From the NCBI GenBank assembly GCA_018064575.1, contig JAGHUZ010000152.1:1-6079 (forward strand): a stretch of DNA of 6,079 nt, written 5' to 3'. Of the stretch, positions 1 through 5,699 are shown piece after piece. This DNA comes from Candidatus Minthomonas equi. Its GTDB lineage: Bacteria; Bacteroidota; Bacteroidia; Bacteroidales; UBA932. The position numbers and the translations under genes are program-made. The notes beneath the pieces were generated by a model. That model had not been told where the DNA came from. It searched no databases and saw nothing but the letters and a program-made list of their open reading frames with translations. Position 1 is the first letter of the stretch; each line of letters begins with the position of its first letter.

Positions 1-169
1 CATAGCCTTTCACTATCATTATGTCACCGTCATCACTTGACATAAAATCAGACAGCATTCTGAACATTTCCAGCTGTCCCGCTGTAGGTTCGAAGCTGAA
101 TTCGGAAATCAGTGATTCAAAAAAGGTGTTTCCCAAGGCACTTATTCGGTTAGCGTCTCCGGAAGACAC
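1..169 (-). CDS. RecD-like ATP-dependent DNA helicase, N-terminal fragment (cut by window edge)
   Basis: This is the first 56 codons of a gene that leaves the window at base 1. The frame is open from a GTG at 167-169, with a stop two codons upstream of it. The peptide contains FEPTAGQLEMFRMLSDF and ends ...DIMIVKGY. This matches the start of the RecD-like/AAA helicases common in Bacteroidota, where an F-x-PT-x-x-Q stretch precedes the strand leading into the Walker A motif (GYAGTGKT). The window ends just where that motif should begin, so the ATPase core is not visible. The GTG start overlaps the end of trkH by 20 bases. A TTG at 134-136, 14 bases after the trkH stop, would give a shorter N-terminus of more typical length, and I cannot choose between the two. 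The role (DNA unwinding in repair or recombination) is inferred from the family. It is probably the last visible gene of the guaA-trkH unit. Confidence 0.62.
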   Translation of the reverse strand, partial: MSSGDANRISALGNTFFESLISEFSFEPTAGQLEMFRMLSDFMSSDDGDIMIVKGY

Positions 170-1601
170 TGGTTATCAATAGAAAAGGATATATTTCAAC
201 ACGGCCGAAAAGCATCTCCACAGTAAGAATGAGCTTAGCGAATGACGGGATATGCCCGAAATTATCAAGGGAACCGCAAGACCCGAATGCGGGACCTATA
301 TTCCCCATCGATGCGAACGAAGCGGTGAAGGAATCCATAAAGTCAAGTCCTGTAGCCGAGAGAATCAGAGCACAGATAAAAACCATCGACAGATACATCG
401 AAATGAATATCGCCACGGATGAGGCATTGGTGGCGTCTATCACTTCATTCCCCACCCTCGTCTGAATCACTGCATTAGGATGCAGCTGCCTCTGTATCTG
501 CGTTTTGATGGACTTGAAAAGAATCCATACCCTGTCCACCTTCAAACCTCCGGTAGTGGAGCCGGAGCACGCCCCCATAAGGGATAGGAACAGAAGGATG
601 AGTATGCACAGTGCAGGCCATAGAGTCGTATCCTGTGTGGCCAATCCTGTGCTGGTACTTATGGAAATTACCTGAAATGCCGACTGCCTGATGGCCTCAC
701 TCCACGAAGACACCGGGATGGTACTGGATATCAGAAGATCTGATGCTATTATCATAACGGATATACCGAGGAGCAGAAGATAAAACCTGAGAACCGGATT
801 CTTGAAAACTTTCCACGAGCCGGTAGTGAAGAATTTATAGGTTATCCCGAAATGAATTCCGGATATCAGCATAAATACCATAGTCACCAGTTCTATTGGG
901 AACGAATCAAATGTCGCCAGAGACTGGTTCTTCGTACTGAAACCTCCCGTAGCCGTAATGCTCATCGCGTGGTTCACCGCATCGAAAGGCTCCATCCCGG
1001 CCAATATCAGGGATACGAAAGAGGCCACGGCAATGGAAAGATATACGAATATGATTATCTTCAGGGACTGCTTGGTACGGTATTGATAATTGTCGTGGGA
1101 GAGCGCTGAGATTTCCATTTTGAACATTTTCATACGGAATGTACTCATAGAAGGAAGAACCATCAGCATAAAGGCGACGACACCGAGTCCACCGAGGAAA
1201 TGAGTGGATGAGCGGTAAAAAAGGAGCCCCTTGGGAAGTGTCTCCACATCAGATAGTATGGTCGCTCCCGTGGCAGTATAGCCTGAAACAGATTCGAACC
1301 ACGCATTCGGGATAGTAAATTCTTCACCCCACAGGAGATACGGGAACATCCCGAACACACAAGACAGAACCCAGGAGAAAACCGTAATGACGAATCCGTC
1401 CGAAATAGAAATGTCCTCAGATTTTCTTACGAAAATCAACGGGAACTGGCCCACAAGGAGTGTCACCACAGCACTGATAAGAAGCGGCGCGAAGGACGAA
1501 TCCATTCCGTTTAACACCGATATAAGAACGGACAGGAACATAAAAGCCGACTCGAATGAGAGAGCCAGTCCTACATACCTGGATATCAGTTTGTAATTCA
1601 T
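150..1601 (-). CDS. trkH: TrkH-family potassium uptake channel subunit
   Basis: This is the integral membrane, K+-conducting subunit of a Trk/Ktr-type uptake system. The 483 residues are about the usual length. The four selectivity-filter pore loops of the family are visible: SGYTATGAT (106-114), HAMSITATGGFST (211-223), SISTSTGLAT (313-322) and SFASMGNIGPAFG (428-440). The conserved HFLGGLGVV (134-142) and GACSGSTTGGLKVDR (343-357) segments are also present. Hydrophobic helices fill most of the rest, and the C-terminus ends shortly after the last helix with RRR. The ATG (1599-1601) overlaps the stop of the preceding gene as ATGA, which suggests translational coupling. TrkH normally works with a cytoplasmic RCK regulator (TrkA/KtrA). 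No trkA lies in this window, so the partner must be elsewhere, or the upstream HAMP-like protein has some role in control (speculative). K+ versus Na+ preference cannot be read from the sequence. Confidence 0.95.
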   Translation of the reverse strand: MNYKLISRYVGLALSFESAFMFLSVLISVLNGMDSSFAPLLISAVVTLLVGQFPLIFVRKSEDISISDGFVITVFSWVLSCVFGMFPYLLWGEEFTIPNAWFESVSGYTATGATILSDVETLPKGLLFYRSSTHFLGGLGVVAFMLMVLPSMSTFRMKMFKMEISALSHDNYQYRTKQSLKIIIFVYLSIAVASFVSLILAGMEPFDAVNHAMSITATGGFSTKNQSLATFDSFPIELVTMVFMLISGIHFGITYKFFTTGSWKVFKNPVLRFYLLLLGISVMIIASDLLISSTIPVSSWSEAIRQSAFQVISISTSTGLATQDTTLWPALCILILLFLSLMGACSGSTTGGLKVDRVWILFKSIKTQIQRQLHPNAVIQTRVGNEVIDATNASSVAIFISMYLSMVFICALILSATGLDFMDSFTASFASMGNIGPAFGSCGSLDNFGHIPSFAKLILTVEMLFGRVEIYPFLLITSVFRRR

Positions 1602-2389
1602 TTCTTTTTAAGGGACGTATTCTCTTCAGTCAAGTCCTTGATCATTTCATTGAGCTCCTGAATCTGATCCTCTCCCTTGTCGAACGAAACCTTGTACGGC
1701 ATCCCGCAGTCCTTATACTGCCGGAGTCCGCGATGCATCTTGATAAGTGGTTTCAGAATATAAATATTCAGGAAATAAATAAAGAGAAAAATCAGCACTA
1801 TCGATGCCACGATGGCCAGAACCGCAGGCATAATGGAACGGTAATACCTGTCACTGAGTTCATCATAATTCGAACTGAGTACGTTCTGGGAAAGGGATGA
1901 AAGTGTGGAAAGATATGTTTTCAATTTCAGGTAAACCACTTCCACCTTTTCCTTGTACCAGCTGACCTTTTCAGTATAAGACTCGAAGTACATATCTTCT
2001 TCTCCGCATACCACCTGCATATAGGCCGCATAAGCATAACGAAGAGAATCGGCGTAATGGTTCTCGCTGTCGATAGTACTGTTAGTGATTATCAGTTCGA
2101 TATAATTATGCACGGTGGAATCCATAACCGAATCTCCTACAGCTATTTCATCTTCTTCGAGGATTTTCTGATTAAAACGTTCGCATAGTTCTATCAGTTC
2201 ATTGGAACTGTTGATACACTCGACGTTTTTGGCGATGAACGTAGAAACGTAGTCACTCATTCTTGAGAATTCAACGTACGCGACACCGGCAGACAGAAAG
2301 AGAACCAAGGCGATTACTACGGTCGCCTTATGAACTTTCGTTCTTATTCCATTGTCGAATATGAATGATGACAGTTTCACGGTATGCAA
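1598..2389 (-). CDS. Two-pass membrane protein with HAMP-like C-terminus and no output domain
   Basis: I do not recognise a named family. The layout is that of a truncated sensor. It has a short basic N-terminus, a first membrane helix (about residues 22-40), a mostly helical extracytoplasmic region (about 41-185, many acidic residues and tyrosines), a second helix (about 187-212), and then a cytoplasmic stretch of about 50 residues. That stretch has the HAMP pattern: LKPL at 212-215, then a heptad-like segment, then EDQIQELNEMIKDL at 240-253. It stops at residue 263 with LKKK, so no histidine kinase, cyclase or methyl-accepting domain follows. The longest frame starts at TTG (2387-2389), 7 bases after the guaA stop. 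A GTG three codons later (2378-2380) is an equal or better candidate, and no early ATG exists. It overlaps trkH by 4 bases, so the two products are probably made together. A role in sensing for the potassium channel is only a guess. Confidence 0.75.
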   Translation of the reverse strand: MHTVKLSSFIFDNGIRTKVHKATVVIALVLFLSAGVAYVEFSRMSDYVSTFIAKNVECINSSNELIELCERFNQKILEEDEIAVGDSVMDSTVHNYIELIITNSTIDSENHYADSLRYAYAAYMQVVCGEEDMYFESYTEKVSWYKEKVEVVYLKLKTYLSTLSSLSQNVLSSNYDELSDRYYRSIMPAVLAIVASIVLIFLFIYFLNIYILKPLIKMHRGLRQYKDCGMPYKVSFDKGEDQIQELNEMIKDLTEENTSLKKK

Positions 2390-2396
2390 CTGCGGA

Positions 2397-3386
2397 TTAC
2401 TCCCACTCGATAGTGCCTGTCGGCTTGGGAGTCAAGTCGAAAAGAACGCGGTTCACACCGGGAACTTCAGCCACGATACGTGCCGTGATATGTTGAAGAA
2501 GGTCAAAGGACACATTCTCCACCGTCGCAGTCATAGCATCACGGGTATTGACGGCACGGATGATTACGGGCCAATCCCAGGAACGTTTATTATCCTTGAC
2601 ACCTGTTGACTTGATGTCGGGAACTACTGTAAAATACTGCCATACTTTTCCTTCAAGACCGTTTTTGGCAAACTCTTCACGAAGAATGGCATCACTCTCG
2701 CGAACTGCCTCCAAGCGGTCACGTGTGATGGCACCGGTACAGCGCACTCCGAGACCGGGACCGGGGAAAGGCTGACAGAATACCATAGCATCAGGCAAAC
2801 CCAATTCCTTACCCACTATGCGAACTTCATCCTTATAGAGGAGTTTAATGGGTTCTACAAGTTCGAACTTAAGATCTTCCGGGAGACCTCCCACATTATG
2901 ATGAGCCTTCACTGCACCATCAGATTCGACGATATCAGGATATATGGTACCCTGAGCCAGAAATTCTATTCCATCAAGTTTACGCGCCTCTTCTTCGAAA
3001 ACGCGGATGAATTCACCGCCTATGATTTTTCTCTTCTGCTCCGGATCTGAGACACCCTCCAGTTTACTGAGGAATCTTTCAGTGGCATCGACATATACCA
3101 GATTAGCATTCATTTCATCACGGAAAACTTTTACCACCTGCTCGGGTTCCCCCTTGCGAAGAAGACCGTGATTTACGTGGACACAAACCAATTGCTTCCC
3201 TACCGCCTTTACAAGAAGGGCTGCCACTACTGAAGAATCGACTCCTCCGGAAAGGGCCAGGAGAACTTTTCTGTTACCTATCTGAGCACGGAGCTCTTTC
3301 ATCTGTTCTTCGATGAAATTCCTTGCCAATGCGGGAGTGGTTATTCTCTCCATTGAGACCGGACGTACATTGCTTGACATAGTCAT
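2397..3386 (-). CDS. guaA: GMP synthase, ATP-pyrophosphatase subunit without glutaminase domain
   Basis: This protein activates XMP with ATP and aminates it to GMP in purine synthesis. With the start chosen here it has 329 residues. It carries the PP-loop SGGVDSS (46-52), HVNHGLLRKGE (70-80), QGTIYPDIVES (145-155), KAHHNVGGLPE (160-170), PFPGPGLGVRC (206-216) and the dimerisation domain ending KPTGTIEWE. Full GuaA is about 510-525 residues because a class I glutamine amidotransferase domain of about 190 residues comes first. That domain is absent here, and the upstream DNA is promoter, so it has not simply been missed. The frame is open to a TTG at 3438-3440, but that codon and the ATG at 3417-3419 lie inside or upstream of the promoter. 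The ATGs at 3384-3386, 3378-3380 and 3351-3353 remain, and the last begins MERITTPALAR. The ammonia source must be a separate glutaminase subunit or free ammonia (inference). Confidence 0.93.
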   Translation of the reverse strand: MTMSSNVRPVSMERITTPALARNFIEEQMKELRAQIGNRKVLLALSGGVDSSVVAALLVKAVGKQLVCVHVNHGLLRKGEPEQVVKVFRDEMNANLVYVDATERFLSKLEGVSDPEQKRKIIGGEFIRVFEEEARKLDGIEFLAQGTIYPDIVESDGAVKAHHNVGGLPEDLKFELVEPIKLLYKDEVRIVGKELGLPDAMVFCQPFPGPGLGVRCTGAITRDRLEAVRESDAILREEFAKNGLEGKVWQYFTVVPDIKSTGVKDNKRSWDWPVIIRAVNTRDAMTATVENVSFDLLQHITARIVAEVPGVNRVLFDLTPKPTGTIEWE

Positions 3387-3407
3387 ATCATTTATTGTTT
3401 CTGCCCG

Positions 3408-3441
3408 CAAAAATAGCATTTTTGAAAAAATACCACTCAAA
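3408..3441 (-). promoter_or_regulatory. Putative Bacteroidetes-type promoter for the guaA unit
   Basis: On the minus strand TATTTTTG (3415-3408) fits the -7 consensus TAnnTTTG exactly, and TTTG (3441-3438) fits the -33 element. The spacer is 22 bases, slightly longer than the usual 19-21 or so. Transcription would start near 3401-3405, giving a short leader of about 18-50 bases depending on which guaA ATG is used. This placement argues against the upstream TTG and ATG starts of guaA. It shares nearly all its DNA with the divergent thi promoter. Confidence 0.6.
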
Positions 3442-3454
3442 AATCATATATTTG
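3421..3454 (+). promoter_or_regulatory. Putative Bacteroidetes-type promoter for the thi operon
   Basis: TTTG at 3421-3424 and TATATTTG at 3447-3454 match the -33 and -7 elements of the primary sigma factor of Bacteroidetes, again with a 22-base spacer. The predicted start, near 3457-3460, lies about a dozen bases before the riboswitch. That is where a riboswitch-bearing leader should begin, and it supports the call. The leader to the first thiM ATG would be about 115 bases. Confidence 0.62.
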
Positions 3455-3471
3455 CGGACTAAAAAATTGAT

Positions 3472-3573
3472 AACACAGGGGTGCTTTCCCGGAAACGGGA
3501 AGGCTGAGAACATACCCTCACGTTCCGGCTGATGCCGGGACATACCTGAAATGTATAATGACAACGTAGGGAG
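3472..3573 (+). promoter_or_regulatory. TPP riboswitch (THI box) upstream of thiM
   Basis: The conserved thiamine pyrophosphate aptamer parts occur in order. GGGGTGC (3478-3484) gives the P2 5' strand, pairing GGGT 3479-3482 with ACCC 3514-3517. P3 is a 9-bp stem (3483-3491 with 3496-3504) capped by a GAAA loop. CTGAGA (3504-3509) forms the pyrimidine-sensing core. ACCTGA (3544-3549), ATAATG (3555-3560) and CGTAGGGA (3565-3572) form P4, P5 and the diphosphate-sensing half. P5 is short (TGT with ACA). P1 is weak by eye. The thiM ATG at 3574 directly follows the aptamer, and no terminator-like hairpin with a U run is seen, so control of translation initiation by TPP is the likely mechanism (inference). 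The segment between P2 and P4 carries an unusual additional hairpin. Confidence 0.93.
3522..3541 (+). other. Extra hairpin inserted in riboswitch joining segment J2/4
   Basis: GTTCCGGC (3522-3529) pairs with GCCGGGAC (3534-3541) over 8 bp, including one G-U pair, around a TGAT loop. It sits between the P2 3' strand (ACCC) and ACCTGA of P4. In the E. coli thiM aptamer this joint is only about six bases. Removing the hairpin leaves a joint of ordinary length, so it looks like a clean insertion. The pairing is directly visible; its function is unknown. Confidence 0.7.
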
Positions 3574-4386
3574 ATGAATTGCAATTTTATAAACCCGGAT
3601 GCCGATATGGTGTCCAATGACCTTGAGGCAGTGAGAAACTCCTCTCCCCTGATTCACAACGTCACCAATTATGTCGTTATGAACCTTACGGCTAACGCTC
3701 TTCTTTCCATAGGGGCACGGCCTGTAATGAGTGATGCCCTGCCGGAAGCAGGGGAAATGACGGCCGTATCAGACGCCTTGATTCTGAACATCGGCACATT
3801 GAGTGAAAGATGGGAGAAAAGTATGATGGAATCCGCCGCGACTGCATCAGCACTGGGAATTCCCATTGTACTTGACCCGGTCGGAGCAGGCATAACATCC
3901 TACCGGTTAAACTTTGTTCGCAGGATGCTTGAGTCTTTCTCACCGCAAATCATCAAGGGGAATACCTCCGAGATAAAGGCTCTTCTGTCTATCTGTCATC
4001 AGGATGAACCACATCTTTCGGAAAGCAAAAACCCTGCGAAAGATGCCGAATCACTCGCACTTTTTACTGGAAGTACAGTCATCGTCACCGGTTCCACCGA
4101 CTACATATCGGACGGACATCGCATCAGCCGCATTTCGAACGGTTCCCCCATAATGGCACGGACGACAGGAATGGGATGCACCGCCGCTGCCCTGGCCGGA
4201 GCTTTCCTTTCTGTCACAGACGACACTTTCAGGGCCGCAGTCTCCACGATGACGGTAATGGGTATAGCAGGCCAGAGAGCAGCTGAGCATTCCAGAGGAA
4301 ACGGCTCGTTTCAAGTATGTTTTCTGGATGAACTGTACAATATGAATCGGGAAACCATCAATGAAAATCTGATATGGGAAGAATAG
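3574..4386 (+). CDS. thiM: Hydroxyethylthiazole kinase
   Basis: ThiM phosphorylates the thiamine thiazole alcohol (4-methyl-5-(2-hydroxyethyl)thiazole) with ATP, a salvage step in the cytoplasm. The 270 residues match the family length. Visible motifs are SPLIHNVTNYVVMN (24-37) with TANALLSIGA (39-48) at the substrate site, DPVGAG (101-106), IKGNTSEI (127-134), and TTGMGCTAAAL (197-207), which contains the anion hole and the conserved cysteine C202. The first ATG (3574) abuts the conserved end of the TPP riboswitch. A second ATG at 3607, starting MVSNDLEAVRNSSPLIHN, would also give a normal N-terminus and put the start 34 bases past the aptamer. The choice affects how the switch would mask the start. 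It is the first gene of the thi operon and its end overlaps thiE by 13 bases. Confidence 0.96.
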   Translation: MNCNFINPDADMVSNDLEAVRNSSPLIHNVTNYVVMNLTANALLSIGARPVMSDALPEAGEMTAVSDALILNIGTLSERWEKSMMESAATASALGIPIVLDPVGAGITSYRLNFVRRMLESFSPQIIKGNTSEIKALLSICHQDEPHLSESKNPAKDAESLALFTGSTVIVTGSTDYISDGHRISRISNGSPIMARTTGMGCTAAALAGAFLSVTDDTFRAAVSTMTVMGIAGQRAAEHSRGNGSFQVCFLDELYNMNRETINENLIWEE

Positions 4387-5699
4387 ACAAGAGGGCTTTG
4401 GAACTGTATCTGATCACAGACAGGACTTTGGCGGGGAAACGTCCTCTGGAGACAATAGTGGAAGAAGCGGTACTCGGAGGAGTGACTATGGTCCAACTTC
4501 GGGAAAAGGACTGTAAAAAAGAAGAATTCATCAGACTCGGCAGAAGTATGAAATCTCTGCTGAATAAGTATAACGTTCCCCTGATAATTAATGATGACGT
4601 AGAGGTAGCCCTCGCCTGCGATGCCGACGGCGTACATTTGGGACAGTCGGATATGTCAGCCGCACAAGCCAGGCAAATTCTGGGACCGGAAAAAATCATA
4701 GGGCTTTCAGTCGAGAATTTCGACCAGGTACAGCAGGCGGAGATGCTTGACGTTGATTATATAGCCGCATCCCCTGTCTATCGGACCAAAACCAAAAAGG
4801 ACACCAAGACTGCATTCAGGCCGGAAGGTGTCGAAAAAATAGTACGTATGAGTTCCCACCCTGTCATCGGCATAGGAAGAATGAATACCGATACTGCTCC
4901 GGAAGTTATCCGGCGGGGGGCAGACGGAGTGGCCGTCGTATCAGCCATCATCAGCGCCAGAAATCCACGTATGGCGGCACAAACCATCGCACAAGCAGTG
5001 AGGAAAGCCAGAGAGAACAGGTCGGACAAATCCGCGGACAGGATAAGATGGAGCATATTGGCAGAATTCTGCACCAAAAATATCCTGCGCCGCATACGGA
5101 AAAGTCGTCTTTTTCTCGAAATGAATTCAGGGAAACTGAAATATCAGGTTTTCCATTCATTTATGTTACAGAACGAATGGATGTTCAGACAATATTTCCA
5201 AATGCTCCGATACATTGAAGTAAGAATTGAATCCTCCGAATCGGAACAGGCCGCATACGGCTCGATAATGTCGCTCATCCATTATCTGAATGACAATATG
5301 GAACCTGACACATCCCGTATGCATTCTTTCTACCTCGGGGATTCTCCACGAATACACGAAGACAGCATATTCAAGGCGACCAGAGATTTCATCGATTTCG
5401 TAAAAAGTGAAAGCAGAGACAGTACCATCAGCATCGCGATGTCAGCATTATATGCATATCCACATATCGCTTCCCTGCTGGCCGGACATCTTGTCTCCAA
5501 TTCGAACAACGAGAGCAACCGATACATTTCCTGGATTAACCTGTATTCAAGTCCCGAATTCCTGCACGATATGCAGCGTTTTACCAAGGTGATGGACGCT
5601 TTGGCCCAAGATTCAAGCTTACGCCAGAAGATACAGATGCTGAAAGTTTACCGGAAATGTTCAAAACTGATTCTTAGTATATGGAACTCTCTGAAATAG
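4374..5699 (+). CDS. thiE: Thiamine phosphate synthase fused to a degenerate TenA-like domain
   Basis: Residues 1 to about 212 are ThiE, which joins thiazole phosphate and HMP-PP to make thiamine monophosphate. Motifs are YLITDR (12-17), VQLREKD (40-46), IINDD (71-75), DGVHLGQSD (85-93), SPVYRTKTKKDT (133-144), IGIGRM (165-170) and ADGVAVVSAI (183-192). The usual IGG phosphate loop reads IGR here. ThiE alone is about 205-220 residues, but this frame continues without a break to 441. Residues from about 222 to the end align by eye with TenA (aminopyrimidine hydrolase/thiaminase II). ATRDFIDFV (335-343) and YISWINLYSSPEF (384-396) resemble family segments, as does the C-terminal SKLILSIWN. However, positions expected to hold catalytic Asp, Cys and Glu appear to be Asn267, Tyr362 and Ile433. 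The C-terminal half is therefore probably a non-hydrolytic remnant, perhaps binding or structural. It overlaps thiL by 19 bases. Confidence 0.9.
   Translation: MGRIDKRALELYLITDRTLAGKRPLETIVEEAVLGGVTMVQLREKDCKKEEFIRLGRSMKSLLNKYNVPLIINDDVEVALACDADGVHLGQSDMSAAQARQILGPEKIIGLSVENFDQVQQAEMLDVDYIAASPVYRTKTKKDTKTAFRPEGVEKIVRMSSHPVIGIGRMNTDTAPEVIRRGADGVAVVSAIISARNPRMAAQTIAQAVRKARENRSDKSADRIRWSILAEFCTKNILRRIRKSRLFLEMNSGKLKYQVFHSFMLQNEWMFRQYFQMLRYIEVRIESSESEQAAYGSIMSLIHYLNDNMEPDTSRMHSFYLGDSPRIHEDSIFKATRDFIDFVKSESRDSTISIAMSALYAYPHIASLLAGHLVSNSNNESNRYISWINLYSSPEFLHDMQRFTKVMDALAQDSSLRQKIQMLKVYRKCSKLILSIWNSLK

Larger units (their letters stand above)
3405..3457. repeat. Imperfect inverted repeat carrying both divergent promoters
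   Basis: Arms 3405-3425 and 3437-3457 are reverse complements at 18 of 21 positions by hand alignment (CCGCAAA, then a variable patch, then ATTTTTGA). They are separated by 11 bases and centred at 3431. Each arm holds the -7 box of one promoter and the -33 box of the other. The two promoters are therefore near mirror images occupying the same 50 bases. The dyad could also be an operator for a dimeric regulator. As RNA it is unlikely to matter, because both predicted starts lie outside it. Confidence 0.7.

Noticed and set aside
229..1109. Plus-strand open frames antisense to trkH (229-465, 852-1109)
   Set aside because: They are shadows of a strongly conserved membrane protein frame, have low-complexity translations and show no recognisable domain or start signal.
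1598..2389. Membrane protein as a sensor histidine kinase
   Set aside because: There is no H-box, N-box or ATPase region. The frame stops about 50 residues after the second membrane helix, and trkH begins immediately in another frame, with no remnant of a kinase.
3387..3440. N-terminal extension of guaA starting at TTG 3438-3440 or ATG 3417-3419
   Set aside because: The TTG lies in the -33 element and the ATG lies upstream of the -7 box of the predicted guaA promoter, so neither would be in the mRNA. The added residues do not resemble any GuaA domain.
3483..3541. Two GC-rich hairpins as an intrinsic terminator
   Set aside because: No U run follows either stem, and both are accounted for as P3 of the TPP aptamer and the J2/4 insertion. 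The conserved aptamer core continues beyond them.
3578..3587. AATTGCAATT palindrome as a regulator site
   Set aside because: It is short, A/T-rich and lies within the first codons of thiM. A chance occurrence, or a role in leader pairing, is at least as likely.
4311..5160. Minus-strand open frames opposite thiM/thiE (for example 4358-4699, 4778-5095)
   Set aside because: They lie opposite clear ThiE motifs in the true frame, and their translations show no family signatures.
5037..5699. A separate tenA gene after thiE, split off by frameshift or sequencing error
   Set aside because: The frame runs through without a stop, no plausible start with upstream spacing separates the halves, and thiL overlaps the fusion's end in the same tightly packed style as the other junctions.
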